Program-made: the position numbers and the translations under genes
Part shown: positions 35,834 to 47,411 of the stretch, piece after piece
Layout: the number at the start of each line of letters is the position of its first letter
Numbering within the stretch: the first letter of the stretch is position 1
The notes under the pieces: generated by a model
What the model was told of the DNA's origin: nothing
Database searches by the model: none
Seen by the model: the letters and a program-made list of their open reading frames with translations, nothing else
Source: Lithospermum erythrorhizon
Taxonomy: Eukaryota; Streptophyta; Magnoliopsida; Boraginales; Boraginaceae
Assembly: GCA_019722365.1 (NCBI GenBank)
Contig: JADFUC010000181.1
Location: forward strand, 1 to 64,000
Direction of reading: 5' to 3'
Length of the DNA: 64,000 bases

Positions 35834-36133
35834 TCATTCATGCAAACTTGCATTACGTGCACGCTTCGCCGAATCTTTCAAATGCTTCAAGTATTCATGT
35901 TTTAAGTGAAGGGGATCATGGACCCTAGGAATCCTCGGGATTTCCCTTTCCAATACATATCCTTTGTTCTCAATTTGAAGGGTCGTTTTGAGTCGTTGCG
36001 ACCACTCGATGAAATTTGTGCCGTCATAGGGATTATTGTATGAGGCGAGCAGGATAAGGGGAGATTCGCGGCAAGAAACTTCCCATAGCTTCTGATAGAA
36101 AGTCCATAAAGAACAACTTAATCTACATGTCAT
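35834..36133 (-). pseudogene. Ty1/copia gag N-terminal fragment
   Basis: A 99-codon minus-strand frame contains NPYDGTNFIEWSQRLKTTL followed by ENKGYVLEREIP, the standard start of copia-type gag (D/LDG.NF..W...LK..L......YVLE). The rest of gag and pol are not recognisable at lower coordinates. It lies downstream, in minus sense, of the primer-binding site at 38,372 and its leader, so it belongs to that element. The start codon is uncertain. Confidence 0.75.
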
Positions 36134-36139
36134 AAAATG

Positions 36140-38354
36140 ATACGTAGTCGGAAAATAGAATAACTATCTTAGTGTTTACAATCCGCTCCAGCCTTGCCAA
36201 AGTATTCCGGTATTCAAGAACTCACATAACATAAACCAGACGGCAGCACTGCATCACATTCTGACTTAAGATATGTAAGCAAACTATCACACAATTACGA
36301 CTATTATAATCTTGGGATTACCAAAGTTCTTAAATGGGTGTATTGTAATCTCTTATGTCCACTTGGGGCCCGCGTCGTACATTGGAAATCACCGTAAAAA
36401 GCGAGACCAAATATATACTAAAATAAAATTCAAAATGAATAATTGTAAGATTCGGGTTCTAGAAAAATAATTTAGACTTCTCCATGAATGGCATCCTTGA
36501 GATCTAGCGTCATTATTGCCTAGCGGGTCCGTCACAAAGTGATTATATCCCGACTTTATATTTTGGTATGACACTAACTGCTTATTTATTGGATGAGATT
36601 TGTTATATTTTATTTGACTCTTATAACCATGTCAAGTGTATCGATCAAACAAGCTAAAAGAATACACTCATGAGTTATAAGAAAAATATAACAAGTTATT
36701 GGAAATCGTGATATAATAGTTAGAGGGAAATATTTCCAAACTACATTTTAGTTTCGTAAATAATTTTTCCATTGGCCTATCCACTAAGGTGGATCATGTC
36801 CAGTAATTAATTATTACTAATTATTATTAATTATCTCCAGTTTTAATGTATTTCTAAAAATTCAAAGCTAGTACACCTTAAGTAAATATTTATAGGCCAT
36901 ATATATATAATATTATATCATAAAGTCCATAGCATAATATATTATGCATGATAGATAATCAAATATTAAACTAAACACACAAAACATGGATGAAGCGTAA
37001 AGTAAGCACACACAATGCATGTCAAGAATAATCATCAAATAAACTATTTAATTATCTAAGTGTAAAGTCACTAATAATCTAATTATAGTGTTCGTTTAAT
37101 ATCTAATATTAAGTAATAACTAGTTTTTCCGAAATCACTCATTTTACACTTATGATAGTTAATTTTTAAATTATGTCATAATTTGAAATTCTAATTATCT
37201 AATAATTTTAGCTCTCAATTTTAATTAAAACCAATTCAAATTCTATGATTAAGTCTAATCGAAATTAGAATTTAATCGATTTACTTTAATTGATTCCAAG
37301 AAATAATTAATGTTTAATCAAATCTAATTAGAACTAATTTTTAATGTGATTAAAATAATTGATTAAAATAATTTTTATCAAGAAATTAAATTAATTCAAT
37401 TCAATTGATGTCCAATAAATCAATTCTAGCAAAAATCCATCAAGAATTGAGTTTGGATCAAACAAAAGCTGATTGACTGAATTTAAAACAAGCTTGAACC
37501 AAAGCGGCCACATGGCCCACACTAAGGCCACGCCGGATGAAGGTAATTTCATTTCATGGCCCCAACCGCATAACGGGTTCGGACGAGGCTCGGGCGTGTG
37601 GCGTTCAAAGCAGTGAACATGTTGACCGCTTGAGGTGAGCAGCGTCATCTTGACACATTCTTGAAGTAGTAGCCCGTCAGCTGGCCAGTGACCCCAAGCG
37701 TAACGGGTTTGTTGGACCATGGCTGGGACGTGTAGCCCTGCGTTCAAAAATGGATTTGAAGCAAATGTTGACCACAGGTTTGACCACTTGAGTCGACCGT
37801 CATCTTTGACGCCCGTTGTTGGCGTGGCGACCCGTTCTGGCGTGGGAGGCTGGGTGATGTAGCTACCAGCGTAATGGCCTTGTGTCGTCCACGTGGCAGC
37901 GCCTGTGGCCGGACCCGATGCGGGTCAGTCGGGTCAGTTTGTAGGGATTAGCTGGTTTGGTCAACGAGTTGACTCGTTTGACGAGTCGGCTTCGATTGAC
38001 TCCAGTAGGTGACGTCGACCCAGAATTTGAAATGGTAATGGCGATTGACCCCTTTTAAATACGTCACGATTCGGAGAAAAGAATCGATGGTTTTACTCGT
38101 TTCAATTAATAAACTAACATAAAAAATTAATTTAGAAAAATCTGAAAAGTGCAATAAAATCGAAATATTATTTGAAATTTTTCACATTGATAGATTTCGA
38201 AAATAATTAACTTTTAATTAAATTTAATTATTTTACTAACATAATTCATCAATAGAGATTTAAACATATTTAAATCAATTCAAACATGCAAAACAGTCCA
38301 GAAAATTCAGTAAAAATAGTTTTTACACAATATTTACATAATTGTAATCACATA
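36140..38354 (-). other. Copia untranslated leader with GC-rich direct repeats
   Basis: Non-coding. 36,600-37,400 is very AT-rich with TAATTA words. 37,490-37,930 is a GC-rich island holding two diverged direct repeats (about 37,595-37,730 and 37,728-37,845) that share GCGTTCAAA, TGTTGACC and GTCATCTT(T)GAC blocks. The long minus-strand frame 37,747-37,391 is a by-product of the high GC content. A similar AT-rich leader with a GC-rich island occurs at 18,480-20,790 on the opposite strand. Confidence 0.5.
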
Positions 38355-38372
38355 ACCTGAGCTCTGAGGCCA
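38355..38372 (-). other. Primer-binding site, initiator tRNA-Met type
   Basis: Read on the minus strand, TGGCCTCAGAGCTCAGGT lies just inside the LTR. It differs at two bases from TGGTATCAGAGC, the usual complement of the plant initiator tRNA-Met 3' end in copia elements. It fixes the orientation of the element: the LTR at 38,390-39,299 is the 5' LTR of a minus-strand copia copy. Confidence 0.75.
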
Positions 38373-38384
38373 CTATTAGTGTTC

Positions 38385-39299
38385 TTAACGTACAACAATA
38401 GTTCTAAACTTTATTGAATCTGAATCGAGGATATTATGGATTGTACAAAAATAATAAATCAATTAACTAGGTGTGTACCTTTTTCAATCAATATTGTCAT
38501 TAGGCGGTAAATTGAATTTACTTTCGTAATACCAGCATCAGTATACCAAGAATGATCGTACCAGCAGTGTTGAACCCTTCATTATATTTACTAGAGCGTT
38601 TAAGTGAAACAATGAACAAATTGGAAGAGAAATCGAATCTCTTCCAAAGGGAAAGGGGGGCGTCGACTATAGGGGAGGAGAAGAGAGGATTTTATTTATT
38701 GCAAATAAAAGTGACCATTAACTTATTTCATATTAACTTAATCTCCTTTATATAGAGGTGTTGGAATATTCCGGAATGTCTATCCTTAAAGAGGTGGTAG
38801 AATGTGCGGAAACTCTTAAGATAAACCTCATAAATAGGAGGGAGAGGTTCAGGAGCCTCCTCCTATTTCACCCTCGATCAAAGCGCCCAGTGGTGAGGGG
38901 AAGGTTAGGAACAGCCACCATAAGCCTGGATTCGGCGTAGTATCCCGTGCCGAGTTTGATGCCGAGATGTGCCTTCGTGTTTCCTTTATCTTTCGGGAAG
39001 TTTAATAAGATATTTATTATTTAGTTTTGGTTTCTTGTTTGTGTGGCCTTGGATGGATCGAAAGAGTAATATGTTAAAAGCGATATTAGCGGAGCTATTG
39101 CATTAATATAATGATTCTGTGAAACGGACCAATAGAAGCCATAAGTAACTCCCTAATATCGTGCAGTAAAGTCACAAATAGTAATTGACAAATAATTAAC
39201 AAATAGTGAATTTATATAGATTGAATGTATAAATCGGTGTACAATCTAAATTTTTCAATGGACATTTTTTATGAGATTGATTATCTCGTATTTCCAACA
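38385..39299 (-). repeat. Ty1/copia 5' LTR (copy 3)
   Basis: In minus sense it starts TGTTGGAAATACGAG at 39,299 and ends shortly before the primer-binding site at 38,372. 38,990-39,290 matches 29,215-29,520, and 38,600-38,760 matches the LTR end block also seen at 1,640-1,870 and, inverted, at 18,000-18,220. It includes the GGAAGAGA...CTCTTCC inverted repeat (38,620-38,645). It is shorter than copy 2 in its middle, so an internal deletion is likely. Confidence 0.7.
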
Positions 39300-39469
39300 A
39301 ATATTTCCTTAGATGACGAGCATTCCGGGATCTTGACATGCGCCTCGGTCTACAGATTCGTACTTGACTAGGCCAGCTATCCTCCCGGGATGATATAGGG
39401 TCCCTCCCGTGGAGACTCGAGCTTTCAGTTTGTGCAGAGATGTCTTACTCACGAGCACCGGAATCTAAG

Positions 39470-39910
39470 ACTAGGAGGCTGTCACAGGCCGGAACCATAA
39501 TAGGCTACCTTTGCTTATACTTGGCCATCTTGTAGACCGTGGCGGTCTTTTCTCCTTGCCAGCGAGGCATCGGATCCGTGGGCAGGCTGCGGGGGTTTCT
39601 CGAATAATTGGATTCGGGGTCGTTCGAGACGACCAGCGACCATGATTAAGTTCGATCCAAGCTGCCACCCGTCTGTTGTAGCCGTTTCTTCACACCCTTG
39701 AATATTACAGTTCATTACCTCCGCTGAACATTGGCACATTGGGTGGGAAGCTGAGACAGATCACGTGATCTATATCCCATTTCGGCACCACGGATAACCA
39801 ATCTTTCCGGCGATAAAGCTGGTCCGTTGTCCGTAACCGACATCAGGGATACCCCGAACCTTGTGAAGATTTCCTTGAGAAAGGCGGTACACTGCTCTTG
39901 ATCTACCTTA
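39470..39910 (-). pseudogene. Ty3 (Tat-like) integrase core fragment
   Basis: On the minus strand near 39,870-39,815, EIFTRFGVSLMSVTDNG corresponds to the second catalytic Asp block (F.R.G.P....TDNG). Near 39,770-39,730 a RDHVICLSFPPNVPMFSGG-like stretch corresponds to the YPQ.NGQ.E block. Around 39,620-39,560 RTTPNPIIRETP and HGSDASL correspond to the YRTTP.T.TGETPF.L.YG.EA block. All lie in different frames. It is clearly inactive. Confidence 0.75.
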
Positions 39911-40369
39911 GAAGTGAGTGGCCTGACCCACTAGGTAAAGTAGTCTCTTTGCCATAATAGCATATCTTGGATCCGGCGGTTCTGGGATGTACTCATTATC
40001 TCAACTCCCTTGTAAATGGAATCGGGCGAGCCTCTTGACACATCTGTAGGGAGGTTGATGAGGAATGATAGGCGTGTCTCTAAAAAATAATTGCATTTCA
40101 TACGTGGTCACGAGTATCCGTGGCAATTGAGGCGAAATACCCACAGCGTAGGATCTTACGTCGGGGCTCTAACGTTATGTGGCTCCCGCGCGTGCCTCCG
40201 TGAACTTCGTCGAGGGCCGTGATCTACCTCCCAGGGATTACTAAATCGAAGCGATCAGCCAGAAGGGTATACCGGGCTGCGCCTCTGTATTTTGTGGGGG
40301 CCGGGGTATCTCGGGGTAGGATCGGCCGCAGGAAGTCGAGGCGTCACGATGCGAGGCGAGATCGCCTGC

Positions 40370-40700
40370 TGGGACATCATTGCTCATTACCTACTTGGTC
40401 CGGAAGGGCACCGACCCGTTCCAGCCACTTGGCCTGGAAGCATCTCATACTTAGTCGTGGCAAGATGAGACAATCTATCCGCTTGCTGATTCCTTTCTCG
40501 GGGAACATGCTCCACGTGACAAGAGCGAAAAAGTTTGACCAATTTCCGGACCACTTTCGGTATCTATCAACTTTCCTTTCTCTTGTCCCGATCTTAAAAT
40601 CACCCTTTAGATGACCCACAACGGAATTTGAGAATCCGTTCATATATAGATGTGTTCTACCCCCAAGCATTTCTTAATATGAGTCCGTTGTAGAGTGCAT
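40370..40700 (-). pseudogene. Ty3 (Tat-like) RNase H fragment
   Basis: The minus-strand frame 40,670-40,377 reads NGFSNSVVGHLKGDFKI..RERKVDRYRK and later NWSNFFALVTWSMFPEKGISKRIDCL. These correspond to the VV.Q..G.F..RD..M..Y...V and the final F.....VPR..N..AD.L segments of the plant Ty3 RNase H. The plus-strand frame covering the same bases is a shadow. Confidence 0.65.
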
Positions 40701-41349
40701 ATTCTCGGCTTCGTTGTGCATTGGCTGCGGAAGCGAACCTCGAGGCATACTCGTCTTTCTTACCCTCGGGGACCATAGTAAGATCCACCGCCCCCAATGT
40801 CCCGGGGGTTGCCGGCACCGTCTCACATTATAACAACGAGACTCTCTCCACGAAAATCCTCAATCAAGTTGACCAACTTGAGTGCGACTTCCTCGCTTGC
40901 CATGGAGTACGTTCCTTTATAAAGTTTTTACAGGGCTGAGCTTTGATACTCATTATGGGCTTGTATTGTAAAGTCGAGACTCACTTTCGGCTCTATGGCC
41001 CAACGACATTTTGTCACGACCAGGCAGGTTCTCGAGGAATTTGTCGCAATGGTTGATCCATGACCACCTTAACCGGATGTACCTCAAAGTAGGGCTTGAG
41101 CTTCTAAGCAGCCACTATGAGTACATACACCAGCTTCTCCATCCGAGGATACCTCGTCTCGGCATTTCTTATAACTCGGTGGCCGTTGTACAACTGACCC
41201 TCTGAACCTTTCTCATAATTCTTGAGGCTTATTTGCTAAGCGTGGATTCGATCTTTTGCCAGGTACAGGTGTAAGACATCACAACCACCCGACCCGAAGC
41301 GATAGTTGGGGAGATACGAGATAGCAGGCTCACGGAGCGGCTGCTCACG

Positions 41350-42050
41350 TCAGGAATCCGCCCGATTCCTTCCCGCCTTTATAGCTTTGAAGAAGGGAAA
41401 CCGATCCCGACTCTGGTCCCCAAGCACAGTTAAGGCTGCGATCCTCACGATCGGGCGTTGTCCTTCATTTTTGAGTCTTGGGGCTTTGCGTGGCTTGAAT
41501 GATGGAAATTTTATCCGAGGTTGAGGCTCTTTTACTTTTCCCACTACGGTTGATCATCGCCCGGCTTTCAGGAATTAAGCCCCAGACACGTTTGTTTTGG
41601 GTTGAGTGCAGAGAACGTGCCGCCTCAAGTCCATGAAGCTCTCCCTGAGGTTGATCATATATCCGTGTGCAGGTTGACTCTCTTTGCCCTACGTCGTATA
41701 TCCGTAGTCTCCTTGATGATCATGTCATCCACGTGAATCTTCGCATTCGGCTAATGCAGTGGAAGCATACATTTACCGTTCGTTGTCGTATTTACATTCT
41801 TGAAACCAAAAGGCCATTAATTTCCAACGGTAGATGTCATACTTTTCGATTCACGAATACGATGTCTCCATCCTCCTGTGTGAAAATACGGTGATATCCC
41901 GAGGAGGCATCAAAGAAATCTACCACCCATACCCTTGTCTTGGAATCCACGGCCAATGTCGATGTTGGGAGGGTAAATCCTTGAACAGGCCTTGTTGATC
42001 TTTGGTGAAATGCATGCACATTCGCCATGTCTCATTTAGCTTGGATACAA
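41350..42050 (-). pseudogene. Ty3 (Tat-like) reverse transcriptase fragment
   Basis: The minus-strand frame 42,028-41,837 contains VDSKTRVWVVDFFDASSGYHRIFTQEDGDIVF in broken form, matching the VD...G...LSFMDA.SGY.QI...P.D...T.F core of Tat-type RT. Downstream blocks to about 41,350 are too scrambled to place exactly. The catalytic DD pair was not located with confidence. Confidence 0.7.
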
Positions 42051-42460
42051 CGCGCGTTTACCCGTCAAGTTGGGAACAACAACTCCCGGATGGCGTTACC
42101 TGACGGCCCAGTCACTCCTCCCAATGAGATGGCTTTCGATTTCACTTCCGAGAAGGTCCTCTTCTTCTACTTGATGGGTTTGGCAGAGTGCACGGATCAG
42201 CGTGCAACGGTGAACCGCCACCTTTGAATCTACCCGATATATCCTTTGTTTCGGCGAAAATATATCACCGGTACTCACGGAGGATCGAATGAGCATAAGC
42301 CTCGTCTTTGCCGCTTAGGAATTACGTCGCGATCTTGAATACGCGGCGGTCCCCACTGCTCGAAGGGCACACCACAGACCTCACAAATGCGGCTTCGACT
42401 GTGGCAGGACTTCCTCACGGAATTTGTAAAATACAGAACAATCGATCGGGCCTCCTCGAC

Positions 42461-42937
42461 TTAACTTTTGATGAAACCCGCTCCGTATGGGCCTTGTCGT
42501 TTGAGTGGAGGCTGGTAGTATCCTCGAGAACTCTTTTGGATGCCTTGGATATCCCCCGTCCCATATTGCGTTGGAAACTTCATCGTTAGATAAATTAAGG
42601 AGACCACAGACTCGAACTGTGACAACGCCGGTCGTCCGATTATGCCATTATAAGCCCTTTCATTCATGTCGGGTAAAATCCACCATCTTGGGTAACTGCT
42701 GGCGGATGCTTTCCACGTAGTTACCATGAGTTTGACCGCTGATGGACTCGCGCGTCCCTCACGAGATCCCGTGCGGTGGGGGTGTGGCCGCTGGCCGGAT
42801 CTGTGTCGGCTCGTCCCAAGCTTGAGTGCAGCGTCCGTGATAGAGATATCCAGGAGCTTCCGGTGTCCGCTAGCGTTAGGCCTCCCTCGAGAATTTGCTA
42901 TCACGGAGTGATTACTAGAGGATCCTCGTGAGGGCAC
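42461..42937 (-). pseudogene. Ty3 (Tat-like) protease region
   Basis: This is the longest open frame in the window (158 codons). Residues 96-112 read YNGIIGRPALSQFESVV and are followed by TMKFPT at residues 119-124, the hallmark C-terminal half of the Tat/Athila protease. The N-terminal DTG(S/A) catalytic block is not visible in this frame. The first 90 residues are low-similarity and may be out of true frame. It lies between gag remnants and RT. Confidence 0.72.
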
Positions 42938-42939
42938 TT

Positions 42940-45110
42940 TCGATCCCCCAAAAAGTCCTTCTGGAGAAAGGCAATTCAGGGGAACTGGGGCATGCTCTGC
43001 GGTGACGCGTATATGTCCACCGGATCGCCCGTCTGAACTCCACAGTGCTCTCTCCCATTGCGCCCCACGATGTGGCGTTTACCACTCGGTTATCTTTGGG
43101 AGGATAGTCATGAGGACTCCGGGCGCTTCCCGATTGAAGTGTTTGTTCCTGTATGTATCCTTGTAAACGTGCTCCTTGACTACCTACATATGAAACACCG
43201 ATCTACATCTTGAGATACTGTAGTCATCAATCGTGCCGTAGTCGCCTTTATGATATTGGCCAATACTTGCCACGTATCACTTTTTGGTGGGGGGAGTGCC
43301 TTACTGCTGGGAGGTTCTGCGGTAGCGTTAAGCATCTCGATCTCCATGAACCACAGTCCCACCTTGCAGAGGTCTTTGAGAGAGGTCAAACCTCAATTTT
43401 CCCGTCCTTTACCCCCTTCACTGCCAGTCCCACGGGCCGGAGAAGGCTTTCCCGTGGCGGATCGGCTTGGGAATATCTCGTAGAACTGAATCCCCAATCC
43501 AGGCGCTCACGCCTTTTGGGATCGGGGGCTCCCTCAGAGCGGGCTTCCTCCGTTGGACGCTTTTAGTACCCGCCTCGCCCACTTTTCTCGGCCTCTGTCG
43601 GATATACTGTAAGCTCGCTGGTTGACCTCCTCGAGCTCGGCCCTCGATGAAAGCTATAGTGACTATTTTAGTGCGCCCAGGACAATGTTGAACTCCATTA
43701 CGAACCCGGTCTTGGAAGGAGGAGATTGGAACCATTCTCCTACACCTTATGGTCATGAGAGTTAAATCGCACATCTGCGGACCCTGCCAACATGGGTTCT
43801 AGTAAACCTTAGCGGAAGCTCCTCGAAGGGAGGTTATACATCTTTTAGGAGCTGGTTGAACCATTTTAGTACGGTCTGCGGATGGAAAGGTTCTACGGTA
43901 CATCTTACTACATAAATCTTTGGAATGACATATGGGTTGAAATTCCTTGATGTGTTCTAGGGTCCATCTTTACGTGAACTTGGTAAGATAGAGCTTCGTA
44001 CCCTTGTCACGCCGCTACTCTCTGATTTCGGGTAGAAGGGGGCTAAGCTTTGACTCGCTCCCGGTGGTTCCCCTGGGTGTTTGCTTTCGGTGATCGCTTT
44101 TCGGCAAGGGTCTCCCCATTTGCTTAATAGCAAGGCTCTTCGTCCGTTAGCGAGCCGGGCTTGTTCCCGAGAACCGGGCACCATGGTGACTGTTGTCGCG
44201 GCGAGGGTGTGTGTATGTTTCTTCCCGGATAAATGGCGACACCGCGAGGAATCTCACAGTGGGGGCGATCCTTAAGTTGATCCACGTGACACTTTGGTGA
44301 CATTTTGATCCGTCGATACTGTGTCAACCACCGTCTCGGGGGTGTGAACTTACCCAAACCGGCATTTTCGGACCCGATAAATGTGTACGAGCATTGCAGG
44401 CATGCTCAATCATTGGGCATAGGATTATTCGATTACAGAGCATCGTCCCCACGAGGGTGATTAAACTAAATGCTCCATTGTATTCATCTTCTAAAATGAG
44501 GGTTATGACTTTCTAATGCAATTCTCCCACTGTGGTCACCGATGATGACCTGGTCTGATTTCGATAGTGGACAGGATGATAAGTCCTTCAAGTTGTGCTT
44601 TGATACACCTTGATCTAAATGAGGAAGCATGCACAATTAAGACCGGTTGTCCGGCCACAAACACTCCAACGATCAAGTCAGTAAGAGCTTGAGAGAGTAT
44701 AGTTTGTGTAAGTAGATTTTGGATATCAAAGTAAACTTACTTGATTTATCTCAAGGTTTACTTTTTATAGGTGATTGGACCGTTACCTTAGTGAGCCCTT
44801 GATTGCTCCCATTACTATCGGGTAGTAACTGTTCCATCTTATTAAGATTTGGGTAATTATGGCATGATACCTATAATTGTCTGCTAATTAATTTCGCTGA
44901 CCAGTTTATTGGCTAACGGATCCTTGCTTCTTCAACCGAGCTGGACGGTTTGGTCCTCTTCGTATAAGGACCTCACCTTTGGACCATCTCGTGGTCCAGT
45001 CCATTTATTCGGTGATCTTCGAAGTCTGATCCGCCGAGATTGGACTGTCTATATTGGACCGACCGCTTGGACTAGCGCGTTGCCTTGGGATTATCAAGTT
45101 ATTTTTTGGT
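42940..45110 (-). other. Tat-like gag remnants and probable leader/LTR
   Basis: Between the protease and the copia fragment at 45,120 there are only short frames on both strands. By position, 42,940-44,400 should hold gag, but I recognise no clear capsid or zinc-knuckle motif. 44,570-45,110 is AT-rich with GGACC/GGTCC words and may be LTR. No direct-repeat partner is in the window. Confidence 0.4.
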
Positions 45111-45119
45111 AATCATTAG

Positions 45120-46240
45120 GTGGAGGGAATTAATTATAATGATACCTTTGCTCCGGTTGCAAAGATGAATCACAGTATAGACTTTGCTTAGGAGTAGCTC
45201 ACCGATGTGGTGGAAGGCTACATCGGATGGATGTGCAGAATGCGTTTTTACATGGTGATTTGTATGAAGAAGTTTAAATGAGATTGCATCCGGGTTTCTA
45301 AAAGGCCGTCCGGGTTTGGTCTACAACTTGACAAGTCATTCTGTGCTTGGCTTTGAAGAGGTATGGGTTTGTTGGTACGATATTAGGATACTCGTTGTTT
45401 ACTTTATGTAATATGTTGGTTACATGCCCGATGATTTGATAATATCCGGGAATGATTACATTGTTGTTTCTAGAATTTCAAAGAACTAGCTAATTTCGAC
45501 TACCTCCCCACTTTAATCTAAATGGATCGCTATTATTAGTTAGTGGGATATTTGCTTTATTTAGTGCGATATTTGCTTTACTTGTCGTTCAACTCCCACA
45601 TTTGTCTTTTGTGAATTACGTGTGTTGTCTCAGTTCCTGCATGAGCCTTGTCAGGATCATTGAGCTGATGCATGACCTGTGTGGTGAGGATATCGAAGGG
45701 AATCGTTAGAGGGTATTTTGTTGTGTGTGAGTGTAAATAAAACTACGGTTGGTATGATTTCGATTAGGTGAGTTATTCAACTAATCGTGATTACGCTTAA
45801 GGTTAATTTTTTTTTTGTTGACCCGTACCATATTTTACGGAAGACTAAGAAGCAGGAGACTGTGTCCCTCTTTTTTTTTTGTTGAGCGTAATAGGTCTAT
45901 ATTGGAGATGTTAGCATGGTTGAAATGGTTGAAGGGTATCTTGCAATTGTTGATTTTTATTCATATGGATGCGGTGGAATTGTTGTGATAGTCAGTCTTC
46001 TTTACATTTAACAAATAATCCAGTCTTTCATAAACTCACAAAACACATCGTTATTGAATCTCATTTTCTATAGGATGCTGTGTTGGATGGTAATATTCAT
46101 ATGAGTCATGTTTTACACTTGAGATAAGTTGGATACTGTTTTTACAAAAAGCTCTAGCAGTGTCAATTTAAATTTTACTTCATAAGTTAAAGGCATTTTT
46201 AGATCTCCGTACTCGAACTTGAAGGAATTAGTATTAAGTT
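45120..46240 (+). pseudogene. Ty1/copia RT and RNase H remnant
   Basis: The plus strand begins abruptly inside RT with GINYNDTFAPVAKM (45,128-45,169), then HRMDVQNAFLHGDLYEEV (45,223-45,276), then PDDLIISGND at 45,427-45,456 in place of the usual YVDDLI active site. RNase H words follow: TKKQETVS (45,846-45,870), FTKAL (46,139-46,155) and LLHKLKAF near 46,177-46,200. Many stops and frameshifts are present. Gag and IN are absent, so this is a truncated copy, in the opposite orientation to the Ty3 remnant next to it. Confidence 0.85.
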
Positions 46241-47300
46241 AGACGTATGTATATGTTGTAATATTATTATTATTGTTGGACTCTTGTAGTGTTAGCCTGA
46301 TAGGTTATATTTGTAACATTATATATTGTATGTGTGATCAAAAGTTAAGAGCTTCTTACACATTACAATTTTAGAAAAATAGTTTAATAGAATTATATTC
46401 GACTACTCCCATATGCCCTCTTTCCACCACTCTAACCCCCTTACCCCATTCTAACGAAATTCTATTCAAAGGCATTGAAATAAGTTAATAATAATATTTT
46501 AAAAAAAAGTTAAGAATGAACATACAAATCATGACAACTTAAGATGATAAATTAACAGTGTATGAACTATTAGTCTGTTAGTGTGTTTATTGGCTAGCTA
46601 TATTTGTTGTTTAACAAAACTATGACACTGTTATACATGTGCTACAATAATTGGTATAATATTTGGCACTACCTAGAGATCAGATCATGTACAAATATTT
46701 TTACGATTTTTCAGATTCTCTTCAGATTTGGGTTAGATATTTTCGACCTTAAGATATGGTAATGATCTGTATTGTTCCCAAATCATGGAGATTCAATTTG
46801 ATGTGTTAACTAAAGGTGTATGGAAGATTTGGTAACATCTTTCTTGGAAATTAAGCAATGTATAGTTTCGTATTTGTGGAAATTCTTCTTGGAGAAAGAG
46901 CAAAGTATTAATTGAATATCAACAAGATTATTTCCTTTTGGGAAATCGGCTTAGAGAACAAGCAACATATTGTATATATAAAGAGACATATATCATCCTT
47001 ATGAAGTGTGCATTTTTCTAGAGAGAGATTTCTGTGATGAGAAAAACATTGAGCGAGTCTAGGCTAAAGATTTTTCTTTCTTATATGTGTCAAACTCTAT
47101 CGTGAGCATCCAAAATATATTGGTAAGTGTCAGAAGTTTTAAGTGTAGTTTACATGAGTATCATATAGACAAAAAATTGTAATAGCATATCAACCAAGGT
47201 AATCTTGAGTTGAATGCAAGTGAGGGGAGCTCACATTCAGGGAGAGCCTGAGTTGAACTAGTTAGGTAGAGTCTCTAAATGCACTGGGATGAGATACAAA
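46241..47300 (+). other. Non-coding; possible copia LTR with TATA-like box
   Basis: This AT-rich stretch follows the copia RNase H remnant. TATATAAAGAGACATATAT at 46,973-46,991 is followed about 40 bp later by a CTAGAGAGAGATTT transcript-start-like area, as in copia LTRs. No second copy was found. Two TCTGTTGGAAC words (47,305 and 47,410) at its end belong to the next element. Confidence 0.4.
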
Positions 47301-47411
47301 TTAGATCTGTTGGAACACGCTATTAAACCAACTGTTATATCCTTCTAGTTGTAATTCTCTATCATAATATAGTTATTTATAAGAGTTCGTAATATGATGT
47401 AAAAATGAATC

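Larger units (their letters stand above)
39300..45110 (-). mobile_element. Tat-like Ty3 retrotransposon, decayed
   Basis: Minus-strand blocks in the order gag, protease, RT, RNase H, integrase run from high to low coordinates, which is Ty3 order. The protease block YNGIIGRPALSQFESVVS is the form typical of the Tat/Athila branch rather than chromoviruses. The 3' end abuts the copia LTR at 39,299. About 44,400-45,110 is non-coding and may be the 5' LTR or leader, but no second LTR copy is visible. Frames are badly broken. Confidence 0.75.

Noticed and set aside
37391..37747. 118-codon minus-strand ORF rich in Trp and Pro
   Set aside because: It lies in a GC-rich island of a copia leader, shows no motif, and overlaps diverged direct repeats. 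A chance frame is the better explanation.
40219..40614. 131-codon plus-strand ORF
   Set aside because: It overlaps the minus-strand RNase H remnant of a Ty3 element and has no motif of its own.
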